Origin: Dermanyssus gallinae
Taxonomy: Eukaryota > Arthropoda > Arachnida > Mesostigmata > Dermanyssidae
Assembly (NCBI GenBank): GCA_003439945.1
Contig: QVRM01006096.1
Span: 248,001-312,000 of the forward strand
DNA length: 64,000 nt
Direction of reading: 5' to 3'
Each line of letters begins with the position of its first letter. Positions within the stretch are counted from its first letter, which is position 1. Below the pieces are notes generated by a model. The model worked only from the letters and a program-made list of their open reading frames with translations. It was not told where the DNA came from and made no database searches. This document shows positions 43,635 through 55,978 of the stretch, piece after piece. The position numbers and the translations under genes were made by a program.

Positions 43635-44580
43635 CTAGATACATACGTCCTCTATAAGCAACGATGTGTCACATAGCAGATGGATGTATCTGCTCAGCGA
43701 TGTACGATGCAGACGCAGAGCTCGCTTCAGGAATGCAGGCTTAAACCGCTCGAATTTTTCGAGTTGCGCCGACGATAAATGATCCCAGATGACCTGTATA
43801 CCGTAGGAGACGACTGGCGCTGCCGTCATGTTAAACAAAGCCAGCGTCGTTCGTAGGAATAGTCTCGGAGGAGTTCGTTTACCAACACTTGCAACCAGCG
43901 CTCGACGCGCAGCTCCATGAATTATCGGCCGTTTGTAAGCAGTAGCACCCCTAGATATTTGAAGTTGTTTACATATTTTGGGGATGTTCTGTTTATATGC
44001 AGAGCATCAGATGCCGCAAGACGACCACCCCGTCGAAATTTCACGGCCTTTGTGTTGTCTATATTAATCAACAGGTCAACCTCTTCCACATACCGCGACT
44101 GTTTTGCCAGCGCCTGCTGAACGTGAAACCGACTTCTTCCGAAAATCACAAGATCATCGGCATAGAACAGAGTTTTCTTGTGCCCTGGTTTTGAACGCGT
44201 CGAGGCAAATCGCTCAGCAATAGGAAGAAAAGTAGCGGGCTCATATTATTACTCTGTGCTACACCAGTGGACTGAACAAACAAGTCTAGGAGGGCTACTC
44301 CGACATCTATGCTCACCGAATTCTACTGCAGTATGACTTTAATCAGCAGTAGCATGTCTGCAGGAATCCCGCACTGAGCAAGTTTCATTAGAATCTTGTC
44401 ACGTGGCGCCATACCGAACGCGGATTTGAAATCTGCAAACACCGCAAATGGTGCTTGTTTTGGCCTCCGAATCGCCTGATGCACCTCTTGCAGCAAGAGC
44501 TCACACGTGGTCATCGTGGAGTGACCTGCACGAAATCCATGCTGATACATTTTTTTATGATTTTTATTGCCATTAGCAAA
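43635..44580 (-). mobile_element. CR1/Jockey-like reverse transcriptase fragment
   Basis: 5' to 3': HGFRAGHSTMTTCELLLQEV, FAVFADFKSAFGMAPRDKI (motif A), STGVAQSNNMSPLLFLL (motif B, Gly lost), RFHVQQALAKQSRYVEEVDL, YVNNFKYLGVLL, and the later VSYGIQVIWDHLSSAQLEKF and KRALRLHRTSLSRYIHL. Several stops. The 44095-44564 part is duplicated at 45818-46287. Confidence 0.65.
44095..44564 (-). repeat. 470-bp direct repeat, copy A
   Basis: Aligns without gaps to 45818-46287; reading both, I see two base differences. Covers part of the CR1/Jockey-like RT. Offset 1723 bp. Confidence 0.95.
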
Positions 44581-45817
44581 CAATTATGGGGATGGGGGAA
44601 ATATGGGGGAAAAACACTTTCTACTTGACCTCCAGAAGCCCTACGGCCAACGGAAGAGGCCTTTCCACAGCCGCAGCGTTGCCGCGCTGAACCTTGATCG
44701 ATATGCGCGGTAACATGTATTCGCGAGCGCGGGGGCCATGAGCTGCAGCGATGACTTTCCGGTACAGTTATTTAATACATTTCATAGACTCTGGCTCGAT
44801 CGGGCCACCAGTGTCGATCTAAATCTTTAAACGTAGCTTCTGGCCAGTGCACATTACACCGTAGCATCCCAAACGAGCTCAAAGGGTGAGTGTGGCGCCA
44901 GGATCGTTTTTCCATGAGGGTTTGGGCTGGCATGGTGAACAACTTCATTATATTCCCTCCTGCTGTTCTCCAGAAAGGTTAAATAGAGAACGTACCATAT
45001 TCTCGCCTAGACGCTTGTTCGCAAAACACTGTTCTAAGCTTGGTACTTAATGGAAACTCTGACACTTGAAGTAAGAAAAGGCTCACGGTAGTAATGTCAC
45101 AAGCGCTGCAAAGCGTAGTATCAGAGGCAGGTTCAAAATCCACAAATACAACAAATATTGGCTGCCCGCGGTAATTCAGGTTTTTTATATCGTCGATAAT
45201 AACCGCGCAAGCCTTGATTATTAGCTAGTATATCCCCTACATCCAGGCACCTATCCATTAAGCGTGCAATCGCTGGTTGCGGACCGCCCTGTTGTAGAAA
45301 TCAGTTAATGATTACTTCACACACTTTGGTTGGTTGCAAACATGTCGACTATTGATTCCCCTTTGTGTACTTTAAAGGTATGTTAGTAAATACATCTTCG
45401 TGCGCCAGGTTGTCGAGAAGATAGTTTACGTATGTAGGTAAGAACGCCTCGAATTTTGGCGATTGCCTCGAAAGCCTTGGGACCGCGCCCATTCTATGTA
45501 TCAAACTGATCCTTCTGAACAATTGTCGTGTATGCGTCTTCTGAAGAATGTTGATAGCCTTGCTTTGCCCGACAGTTTTTTTGCGTTCTTGTCGACCCGT
45601 GCAAGTGTCGGCTGATTGACTGCTGAGTCTGCGTCGTCCATGCTTTAAGGGGCAGGCGCAGTTCAAGGTGGTGCTTGAGCTATGCGACTCGAGAAAAATA
45701 AAGGGCAATCGTTTGCGCTGTAACTTTTGAAGACGCTAACTTCGCAATTGAGAAGGTCACGCTTGAGTGCGAACTGGGCTGCAGTTCGTCTCACTGACTG
45801 ATTGAATTGCATAAATT
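44565..45817. other. Unassigned spacer between the 470-bp repeats
   Basis: No convincing gene. A minus frame at 45349-45708 lacks a recognisable domain. Confidence 0.3.
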
Positions 45818-46287
45818 GCGACTGTTTTGCCAGCGCCTGCTGAACGTGAAACCGACTTCTTCCGAAAATCACAAGATCATCGGCATAGAACAGAGTTTTC
45901 TTGTGCCCTGGTTTTGAACGCGTCGAGGCAAATCGCTCAGCAATAGGAAGAAAAGTAGCGGGCTCATATTATTACTCTGTGCTACACCAGTGGACTGAAC
46001 AAACAAGTCTAGGAGGGCTACTCCGACATCTATGCTCACCGAATTCTACTGCAGTATGACTTTAATCAGCAGTAGCATGTTTGCAGGAATCCCGCACTGA
46101 GCAAGTTTCATTAGAATCTTGTCACGTGGCGCCATACCGAACGCGGATTTGAAATCTGCAAACACCGCAAATGGTGCTTGTTTTGGCCTCCGAATCGCCT
46201 GATGCACCTCTTGCAGCAAGAGCTCACACGTGGTCATCGTGGAGTGACCTGCACGAAATCCATGCTGATACACTTTTTTATGATTTT
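45818..46287 (-). repeat. 470-bp direct repeat, copy B
   Basis: Partner of 44095-44564. Breakpoints are gcgactg on one side and tgatttt on the other. Beyond them the sequences are unrelated. Confidence 0.95.
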
Positions 46288-46550
46288 GGTGCAACAACGT
46301 CTTCTCAACGAAGCTCCCGACGACACGACCAGAGCTCGCTTAAACGCCGTATCCGCGAAGGATTCAGGTGTCTGGTAACAGGCGCTTCCCAGTGCACCCA
46401 TGGTTTCTCTTTTAAACAACATGATGACTCACATAGCAGTTATGGTCAAGAGTTAGCTCCCATGTGCTATACTGCGTCTCTGTTGGAGTTTGCTAAAACT
46501 CGCAAGGACGCTGGTTGAACCAGGCGTCCGCCATGGAATCACAAGGGCTA
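46288..46550 (+). mobile_element. YLDD-group post-RT fragment
   Basis: TRARLNAVSAKDSGVWLTGA matches the conserved post-RT block of the YLDD family (RLRAVSSKGAAAWLH at about 9270). Followed by LLEFAKTRKDAG and a stop. Starts exactly at the edge of the 470-bp repeat. Confidence 0.45.
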
Positions 46551-47300
46551 TAGACGCCGCCGAGTTGCACCCACAGCATTAATTGGACTCCTACAGATGC
46601 AGCGCTGCAGCTAGAGAGCTGTTAGACAGCCTCCAATCCCCAGTCGAAAAAGCTGTATTTCTTGGCAGCACGAGAACCAGGCTTACCTCGCCTACTTGGC
46701 AATAGTCATCCAGCTCTCGTTATAGCTGCACTGTACATGATTTTGTACATACATGTGGTTTTGCAAATGACACATAACAGGAACTTGTTTCCTCACCTAT
46801 GATGGTCTTGTAGACCACACAGTTTGGAGCGATAGCCATAATGGACGTTAACTCTCCAATGTCTGACGCGCAAAAAAACTAGAAAATTTTAAGTAATATG
46901 TTTAAAGCGAGTTTTAAATAATTTAAAGCCAGAGGGCACAGGGGTACCCGAACCCTTTGTGTACCCTGGTTTCTATTTACTTAACAAATTGCATGTTTAA
47001 GAAAAATAGATTAGATAGATAGGTAGATAGACCGCAAAGCAGTACATAACTTTAAAAAGTCCTTTTTAATGAGGTTTCAAATCAAACACGAACATCTGTC
47101 AAGCTGAGTAGAGTTGAAGCTCCGGCCACACTGCCTGGTGCAGCATGATGTGTGCGTCGTACCTATCTCGACTTTTCTGATTTTGTATTGTCACTATTAT
47201 AGTTTTTTTGTCGATGACCACACGTAAACGGGGTAATCGAATCAAATTAGCGTAAGTGCATCGTGAACATGTTTATTCTCTGCCTAGTAGTAGGCCAGAA
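46551..47300. other. Unassigned AT-rich sequence
   Basis: Possible weak continuation of the YLDD-group fragment to about 46750. The 47150-47225 stretch resembles 21255-21340 (ctatctcgac, ttctgattttgt). Nothing else recognised. Confidence 0.3.
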
Positions 47301-48083
<783 letters not shown>

Positions 48084-48170
48084 TTGGAATCATGGAGACA
48101 GACGAAAATAAAAAAAGGTTTTAGTGGGTGCGAGTCCCACACTAGCAGCTGCTAGCTGCCAGTAGCGCAT

Positions 48171-49160
48171 GTGCGTTATTCATTTCCGAGATCTTCCAAA
48201 AAAAAGACGGTTAAAAAACTGGAGAGCTCGTCATTGTTGCTGATGCCGGAGAGGATACGGGCACCTTGCTGTCACTGCAAGACAGCGAATGTTAAAGTAT
48301 CTGCCATAATTAGTAGAGTGCGCTATTCTGTGAAAGGCAAAATATTCGGATCACCAGGAGTAACTGACATGGCTCGAGTTAAAACTAAAAATCTGATGGG
48401 CAAAGTTGTGTCAGCAACTAAACACGTAATTCTAACATTTACTGGCAATTGCGTCTACCGAAAATCCGCTAAGGTCTAAAGCAGCATGGGGTTGACTTTA
48501 AGTGCGACCCAATGCAGTGTTTTAAATGCTACAGCATGGATCCCTTGGCCGCAGACTGCAAAATTCCAAAACCAAAGTGTAGAAGATGTGGCTCTCTGAA
48601 ACATCTTAGGAAAGATTGCAAGGCTCCGGCCAAATGTTGTCTATGCAACTGTGAGCACGAGGCCACGTGAGGTTCGTGCCTCTTTCGATTGAGCCGTATA
48701 GATATGTTAAAGCGGAACTCTAGGAATATTATTATGAGGCAGTCTAAAGTCTTACTCATACCACTTTGCGCCCCTGTAGAAAAAGTCTGATAACTTTTTG
48801 AGCGCAGTTTGTCGCCTGTTGGGAAAAATTTCATTACGCTGGATAACGACGCAGCCAGTAGAAAAAGGCGAAAAAGTGTTGCCTTTAGTATGCATCACCG
48901 CAGATCTTTTTCAAGATTTGCTAGACAAGATCGTTTCTTGTATCATCAAAACAGTTCAAACAGCGGTAAGCAGTGTTTTTGAAAAGCTGTTTTCACCTCT
49001 GCTCTCTATGGCTACCGGAGGAGAGATGAGTAGGTACTCAAGCAAAGCCGCTGGAATTGTTTTCCTTGAAAAAACCTTGCAACACTCTATTGAAACCTCT
49101 CTGCGTGACGCACTTTGAACGCTATCACGTCACCAAGGTGCAGAGACGAGCAAAGACTCG
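48171..49160 (+). mobile_element. Non-LTR ORF1 fragment with zinc knuckles
   Basis: 48171-48479: KIFGSPGVTDMARVKTKNLM and similar gag-like sequence to a stop. About 48505-48660: CFKCYSMDPLAADC, CRRCGSLKHLRKDC, CCLCNCEHEAT, three knuckles. 48780-49118: a helical C-terminal region (ITADLFQDLLDKIVSCIIK). The latter half is homologous to 32060-32520. Likely the gag of the CR1/Jockey-like RT that follows. Confidence 0.6.
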
Positions 49161-49539
49161 TGACCGGCTTGCACAGCAGTAACAAACGCACCATTACAAG
49201 CACAACAACTCAAGACAAGGAATATCTCCTTAAATGCATTAAAAACCGTGAAAGCATTAAATAATGTTACCCGCAGTATAATGTGTTGGTCCTCACTGCC
49301 GCAAGCTTTCTCTTGAAGCACAACGACAATGTCATAAGTAGCTGCATACACATCGAACATGATATATTAAGTCCTCATTTCCTTTAAATGTTTTTCAATG
49401 CCACAACCGTCCCGAGCTGTGCTCCTGTGGCAATGTCAGTGTGAAACGGGCGCGTCACTGAAACCCATCAAGCCCTGTCTCGGCCTTCTAGCGATTCCGA
49501 AGTAATCGATGCAATAATAAAAGCACCATCCGGGAAGGC

Positions 49540-50160
49540 CTAGCTCGATTTGGTCAAAAATAAACGTCCCAGACAAACGATTTACTTCGCGCCCTGCTTC
49601 ACTTTACTTTTTAACGAGGGGATGATAGTGTCTCAACTATCCATGGAATGGATAACCAGTTTGCTTAGCATTATCTCTAAAGGAAAAGAGGATCCGTTGG
49701 CTCCATCATTTTACCGCGGTATCGCAAAGAAGAGCGCAATCTACAAACTTCTGTCGGCTATATTAACCCGTCGATTAGAACATTTCCTTGAGGTTAACAG
49801 AAAGCTGCCCGAACAACAACATGGTTTTAGGAGGGATCGGTCAACAACGACAGCTTATTTCTAAATTGTATACAACGGGCACTTCGAACGAAAGAGGCTT
49901 ATTTTGTTGCTGTATTCGTAGGCTCATAACGGCCTTTGATACGGCTACACGAACGATTATACTTGATAAGCTGGCTTTTGATGAACATATGGCGATTTTA
50001 CAAGCCACTGGTGTTGCTCAGGGTGATAATCATACCCCCTGCTGTTTTCGGTGCTGGTGAGCAACCTTCCTTAACAGATAGAGGGTCGGCACTCGCAAGT
50101 AAACATCCTAATGTATGCAGATGACTTGGTGCTATACTCTCGCAGCCACTTTTATTTGCA
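49540..50160 (+). mobile_element. CR1/Jockey-like reverse transcriptase fragment (palm)
   Basis: YRGIAKKSAIYKLLSAILTR and LPEQQHGFRRDRSTT (fingers), ITAFDTATRTIILDKL (motif A), GVAQGDNHTP (motif B), and ILMYADDLVLYSRS at about 50105-50145 (motif C). Four frames with small indels; not functional. Same superfamily as 43635-44580, opposite strand. Confidence 0.65.
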
Positions 50161-50659
50161 ATAAACCCTTGCGACCTCGCACTATTACGTCCACCGGAAC
50201 AAATTGGAAATAAAATATAAATAAAACAAAAATAATTACATTTGAGTAGCTGGAATCGACAACATTTGCTTGGGTTCAAAATATATATTTATTTATAAAT
50301 TTGTCCCACACTTTTCCTACCTATGGGTCATGTTCTCGTCTTGAGGTACGAACCTCCCTAGGCATTATGATGAAATATTTTAGAAAGGATTACAATCCTT
50401 CATAGTGTCCGAGATCCTCATAAAATTTCGTTGTTGTTAATCTCTTCTATCAAAAGAAAGAAATACTTACACTCCCGCCGCCCGCGATTTTCGCGCGGAC
50501 AAATCACGGGAGTGCCCGCCGCGCCCGAATAGACAGGCCGACAGACCCCCCACCCTTCCCCCCTATCGAGGGTATCTGTGGGGGTGCCACACTACTCCAC
50601 CGTACCGATCAGATTCAATCACCTCGCGATTCCCTAAAGATTGCACCGACTGCTTCTTA
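50161..50659. other. Insertion of unknown nature within RT fragment
   Basis: Separates the RT palm (to 50160) from its thumb (50660-50880), so it was probably inserted. GC-rich at 50480-50590; AT-rich before that. No coding signal recognised. Confidence 0.35.
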
Positions 50660-50880
50660 CAGTGTACAGGTGTTTTGGCCTTATCTATCGATGTTAAACT
50701 TTAAAGCGCTTGACCAAATTATGGCCACATTTCTGGAGAAAGCGTTAAGATTCCACCATACTAGTCTCAACAAATTAGTCTATTTACCGGCGTCGTCTCT
50801 GCTATTTGTTGATGATACGCGCGATGTTGATCTGTACGCGGGATATTGTAAGCCAACCACTGGTTAATAAAGCTAAGTTA
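50660..50880 (+). mobile_element. CR1/Jockey-like RT thumb fragment
   Basis: FWPYLSMLNFKALDQIMATF and EKALRFHHTSLNKLVYL align with the 43635-43838 thumb (VIWDHLSSAQLEKFERFKPA and KRALRLHRTSLSRYIHL). Confidence 0.6.
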
Positions 50881-51529
50881 CTATATGCACATGCATATAC
50901 AATGACGGCAACCTTAGCGGGGTTGCACCGAGCTTCTCGCAAAGTGAATCTTTTCAGTGTGTTTCAGGGAAAATAGTAGTAAAGACAGCCGCTGCTTGCG
51001 TGGAATCACGACGACGCTCTTCGGGTCGGTTTTTCGGTCCAGCCTCTCGCCATAAGAATCCTACAAAGTACGGTCAGAGCATCCAAAAATCTTCGAGAAG
51101 GCCGTGCTGGCGTCTCTTGGAGTGTCTGCTTACATTTGAATCGACGCAATCCAGCTGGAGCGGCCATCACAGCGGCGTACTAATTTGAATCGACGCAACC
51201 TACAGGCCAAAAACAGGCACGTTAGCTAAATCTTGTGATTACTCGTTAAGATCTCCAAAACGGCTGCTCGGAAAAAGAAATGAAAAAAAGCTTTCTCCCT
51301 CTAAAACACGCATGTATCCGGGTGGGCGGTCACACACATGCAACGAAAACACAGCGCCGGCCCCCCGGAATCGGAAGACTTCTAAATGTTTGTTCCAAAA
51401 GATTTCGACAAAAGTCGCTGTACAAACTCTAAAAATATAGCTCCACAGACTAGGGTTTAAAAAAATGCGGACAACCTCGTAATACTGGCAAATCCCGAGA
51501 TCACGTGCAGTAATACCTTAACGCAACAG
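50881..51529. other. Unassigned sequence
   Basis: No domain or recognised repeat. The short + frame at 51000-51188 has none. Confidence 0.25.
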
Positions 51530-51780
51530 CAAAATGGTGTTAAGAAAACAGGCTTACAAATCAACACCTCAAAGAGGAAGGTTCTCCAGTGTTGGACAAG
51601 GAGGAGCATGCGCCGAGGCGGACCACCACGTTAAAAATAACGGACAATTTCCTGAACATGTCAGCCACCTCTCTTACCTCGGAGTCATCCCAATACTCTT
51701 CTTCTTTAATCGACGATTGAGGAGATGCGGGCTAAAGCTAAAGCTGCAAGATTTCTACCTGGTGGTCTTTGCGCCGTAAG
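51530..51780 (+). mobile_element. Short LINE RT fragment (motif D/thumb)
   Basis: Frames reading GLQINTSKRKVLQ and VSHLSYLGVIP resemble the GL.IN..KTKV and F.YLG motifs of non-LTR RTs. Small and broken. Confidence 0.4.
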
Positions 51781-51839
51781 TTTAAAATATATTTCGTTGA
51801 AGATACTACCAATAGTAAGATACTGCTATTTCTTAAGGA

Positions 51840-52093
51840 TCATTCCCGCGTCACCCAGTAGTTCGACAACCTTGTGACACAACCGCTCCGCCTGAGCACT
51901 CCGCGCCCGTAAGCATATCATCCATGTACAGGTCATAGATGATACTCTTACACGCGTCGTGGTGGTTGGTTACGCCTTTCTCGACGTAAGCTCTGATGAC
52001 GGCGATAGTATTGTGATGGCCGCCTTTAACATCAAACGAGGTACAGGTCATCCTATAAAGCGCTCTGCCAGTCAAGTGCTTAAAAAAATTCAT
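51840..52093 (-). pseudogene. BEL/Pao LTR-retrotransposon RT fragment
   Basis: AVIRAYVEKGVTNHHDACKS followed by IIYDLYMDDMLTGAE: the Y-M-D-D-M-L-T-G-A box is typical of BEL/Pao RT. Only about 80 residues; no LTR found. Confidence 0.6.
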
Positions 52094-53395
52094 GACACAT
52101 TCTACAGGTGAGGCACCAGATTACTAGATACGGCCTGTGTACACATTACGGATGCATACGGATTTTTACATGTGCACATGTATTCTTGCTGGTATACGTG
52201 CGGACCGAGCGCCCTGCCATCAAACACCTTTGGCACACTTCTCGTCCACCGACATCGTAGTCATCATACACCGACTCGCGCTGTGCTTACCAGCACAAGA
52301 TAGACAGCCGCCCGACTGTTGTGTATCACTATTGCATGGTGCATGATTATACGACATCTTGCCTCATCGCTTGCTATTATAATTGTTATTGCTATATATT
52401 GTTTACGAGTTCTTGCGTCAGAGGCTGTCGCCCGACATTCAACGAGGAAATGCAGCGTCTGTTCGGGGCACATTGTTGAACTGGGCTAACCCTGGGTTAG
52501 AGAACCCGTAATCACACGTTCGCGCGGAGACAATTGTCCGCTCCAAAATGCTAACATAACGAAGTTATATAAATAATACATTTTTTTCAATTGTTATTGC
52601 TATTACTGTTACTATGCGCGTGCGCTGCGTGGTACCCGATTAGTAGCGATTTGCCATTTCTCTGCGTTAGCGACTTTTGTTTCTTTCGAGACGCTACTTC
52701 GGTAGTAAAAGCACTCGTCAACTCCTGAAATTGCGCGCCAAGATTATCTGATATGTTCTTGTTGTATATAACACGGCACCGTAACATTTCTCTGCAGTAG
52801 TCGTAATGCTGCCACCGAATTATTAATTTGGTCCAATCATTTACGTGGCGCTATGCAGTCTACACGATCCACCGTAGGCATGTCTAATCATTTCTGATAT
52901 ATGCCGCACACACACAATAGCTTCAACACAATCATATCTGTGCATTGGGCAGTTGAGCACTTTTCGGGATAGTTGCGGCCAGGTTGCGGGCGTCGTCCGA
53001 GGGCTGAACAACTCGATCAGCACCGCTCGGGTTTACATCACTCTTGTAGGTATTTAATAAATTCTTAATTTGGTCTATCAATTCCATATAAGTCTCACCG
53101 CAAGCTATTTGCTCAGCGAGAACCTCGCTTCGCTAGCACCTACCGACCGATGCTCTATTGAATCTGCCATAATGGCGATTTTTCTCCGCATTTAGTGTAA
53201 CTAATAACTACTATACTACGCTGTCCCACTGCTGTTGGGTGCCTAATGTTACCAATGGACGGAACAAGGACAAATGTATGTTAAGAATATAATAGCACAG
53301 AGTTTTCGTATATAGTCTCAATACTGGGCTTGCTTTGGTGGGTCGAGCTCACATTTGTTCCCTCGATACAGATAACTGAATCTGTTTACATCAAG
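52094..53395. other. Unassigned sequence
   Basis: No supported gene. Minus frames at 52587-53023 have no recognisable domain; they could be a decayed LTR element next to the BEL/Pao piece. Confidence 0.25.
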
Positions 53396-53397
53396 CC

Positions 53398-53407
53398 ATA
53401 TATATAT

Positions 53408-53491
<84 letters not shown>

Positions 53492-53500
53492 ATACATGTA
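53398..53500. repeat. (TA)n microsatellite
   Basis: About 100 bp of near-continuous TA with acatg interruptions at both ends. Confidence 0.95.
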
Positions 53501-53619
53501 ATATCAAACACGTAACAATTGGAGTGAGGCCGTAATGAATATCTCAATCTATTATCGTTCGGTTGTATCTTACGTGCGTCGCTCTGTCATACTTCCGGTG
53601 TCGTCATTGTCTGCTCTAA

Positions 53620-54115
53620 GTCTATGACGCACTTTAGCTATCTGTGACACTCTTTATACTCGTAGTAGCGGCAAGCTGAACATTTAGGATACATTGAAGA
53701 GTTTTTCGCAAGGTTTCGTCGAACGATTGAAGCAGGTCCGTTTTGTGAGCAACGGAGAAGGTACATTGCTCTTCGAGTTGATAAGTGTAGTATGTAGAGT
53801 GAGCGTCCAAGACATGCAGTCGGGGCAGATAAGAGCGAAGAGCCTTAAACAGGACGTCTCATCTAAGGATTGTTGAAACTTTGAAGTCTAGCGTGACGAT
53901 CACCTTGCCGAGGACACTCCTGTTGTGGTCAACGAGTGCCCTTTTTGCATGGAAGGCCGCTTCCGCACCTTACCTTATTTTGCAGCTAGGTTGACGCAGA
54001 GCGACCAATGCGACGATGTCCTGCATGCTGATTTTTCCGACTAAACGAAGTAGTGTCAGGCCAAAGGCAACGGGTCTAATGCCATGTATGTTTTGCGCAA
54101 AGCAATATGCAAAGT
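53620..54115 (-). mobile_element. YLDD-type RT fragment, degenerate
   Basis: Minus strand: RPVAFGLTLLRLVGKISMQD near 54030-54090, HAKRALVDHNRSVLGKVIVT, LDFKVST (motif A region), DVLFKALRSYLP. Homologous to 32640-33420 at the nucleotide level. Stops present. Abuts the mariner at 54122. Confidence 0.5.
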
Positions 54116-54121
54116 GATGTA

Positions 54122-55442
54122 CGAGGTGTGTTCAAAAAGTATCGCGACGTTTGTGTTTTTTCAAAAATTATTCATTTATTCATGAATATCTATTTTGTCC
54201 CCTTCAAAGTAATCCCCATGAGATATTATACACTTGTGCCAACGGTTTTTCCAATCTTCGAAGCACTTCAAAAAACCATTTTTTTGTATCTTGTTCAGCT
54301 CCTCCTTCGATGCCGTCTTTATCTCGTCAAGCGTAGCGTAACGTCGTCCTTTCATGGGCCTCTTCAGTTTAGGGAACAAGAAAAAGTCACAGGGGGCCAG
54401 ATCTGGGGAATACGGTGGCTGCGGCATCATTAGTGTGTTGTTTTTGGCCAAAAACTCGCGCACAAGCAACGATGTGTGAGCAGGGGCGTTATCGTGGTGC
54501 AAAAGCCAATTTTTGTTCTTCCACAAATCCGGGCGTTTCTGGCGGATTGCTTCGCGCAAATTGCGCATAACTTGCAGGTAATATTCCTTATTGACCGTTC
54601 TACCCTGTGGCAAGAACTCATGATGCACCACGCCCCTGCAATCGAAGAAAACTGTCAGCAAAACTTTCACATTCGACCGAACTTGGCGCGCTTTTTTCGG
54701 TCTTGGTTCGTGCGGCAGCTTCCATTGAGATGATTGAGCTTTGGTTTCCACGTCATAACCATAAACCCACGATTCGTCACCAGTTATGACCCTCTGGAGC
54801 AAATTTGGGTCGTCGCGGACAGAGTCCAACATCTCATTAGCAATGTTCATGCGATGCTGTTTTTGGTCGCAATTGAGCAATTTTGGTACGAATTTCGCGG
54901 CGACCCGTCTCATGCCCAAATCATTGATAAAAATCGAATGGCACGAGCCAATCGATATGTTTAGGTCCTCAGCAACTTCTCTAACGGTGATTCGACGATT
55001 GGCCAATACCATTTTCTCCACTTCATTAATTTTTTCGTCTGTTGTTGAAGTGCTCGGGCGTCCGGCACGCTCTTCGTCGTTCACATCTTCTCGGCCTTCT
55101 GAGAACATTTTGTACCACCGATAAACGTTGCTTCGGTCCAAGGTAGCTTCTCCGTATGCCACAGTCAACATTCGGAATGCATCCGCGCACTTAATTTCGT
55201 TTTTCACACAAAATTTGATACAGGTTCTTTGATCCATTTTTTTGAATAGGTAAAAATCGAAGACGATCCAAAACACGTGCAAGCAAAGCAGCTGTCAACA
55301 ATTAAGTGAACATTCAAAATGGCCGAGCTTGTCGGCATAAGTGAGAGACATGAGTACCAACATAACGTCACAAAAAATCGAAATTCGAATATACGTAACC
55401 CGCGAAAATTCAAAAGTCGCGATACTTTTTGAACACATCTCG
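54122..55442 (-). mobile_element. mariner transposon, copy 2, complete, 1321 bp
   Basis: TA target duplications at 54120-54121 and 55443-55444. The inverted repeats start CGAGGTGTGTTCAAAAAGTA and CGAGATGTGTTCAAAAAGTA (one difference in the first 27). Contains one intact transposase gene. Inserted in the immediate 3' flank of carboxypeptidase copy 3. Confidence 0.95.
54176..55237 (-). CDS. mariner transposase, intact D,D34D, 353 aa
   Basis: ATG at 55237 (MDQRTCIKF), chosen over an upstream in-frame ATG because it fits the usual mariner N-terminus and length. N-terminal paired helix-turn-helix region (residues about 1-110, with NVYRWYKMF and RITVREVAEDLNISIGS), linker WKLPHEPRPKKA (equivalent of the WVPHEL motif), and a DDE/D domain with TGDESW, HHDNAPAH and PYSPDLAPCDFF; 34 residues separate the second and third Asp. 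No stops or frameshifts. Cuts and pastes the element at TA sites. The antisense frames are shadows. With both inverted repeats present this copy could be active, which I infer rather than see. Confidence 0.95.
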   Translation of the reverse strand: MDQRTCIKFCVKNEIKCADAFRMLTVAYGEATLDRSNVYRWYKMFSEGREDVNDEERAGRPSTSTTDEKINEVEKMVLANRRITVREVAEDLNISIGSCHSIFINDLGMRRVAAKFVPKLLNCDQKQHRMNIANEMLDSVRDDPNLLQRVITGDESWVYGYDVETKAQSSQWKLPHEPRPKKARQVRSNVKVLLTVFFDCRGVVHHEFLPQGRTVNKEYYLQVMRNLREAIRQKRPDLWKNKNWLLHHDNAPAHTSLLVREFLAKNNTLMMPQPPYSPDLAPCDFFLFPKLKRPMKGRRYATLDEIKTASKEELNKIQKNGFLKCFEDWKNRWHKCIISHGDYFEGDKIDIHE

Positions 55443-55487
55443 TATATATGTATAGTCGGTTTTATTTCTTCACCAGTGATTGACACT

Positions 55488-55937
55488 TTAGTCGAAAGGC
55501 TTGTTGTAAATAAAGCGATCAAGCATGTCGTAGGCGGCCGCGGCGTTAGTGAGAAGCACTCCGTGACCCGTGTTTCTGATCACTACCTCAGTGAATTTCG
55601 CCACCTGGCGGACGTACCCCAGGGGCTCACGGGTTCTTTGATCGCGCCAAATTATGCGGTTTGCCCGGGCCAGTCTGTTGGCGCCCGACCACTCGATGGA
55701 GTCGATAAACTCTCGTGTGAATGATGTCGCGACAATGACATCGAGCTGACCGGTGTAGATTAACACCTGTCCATACGTTTACAGAGTCGAGATACCAGCC
55801 AATACAACGTCAAGAGGGCCAAATGGGAAATATCTAACAAAGGACGAAACACATACAAAACGTCGGCCTGATGAACTGATGCCGACATGTTGTCACTTTG
55901 TTTCTCCTCTCTATCTACCCTTTGTATGTGTCTTTTG

Positions 55938-55978
<41 letters not shown>

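Noticed and set aside
54430..55124. Plus-strand ORFs of 60-112 residues across the mariner
   Set aside because: Antisense shadows of the intact transposase; identical shadows occur over the other copy (12938-13538).
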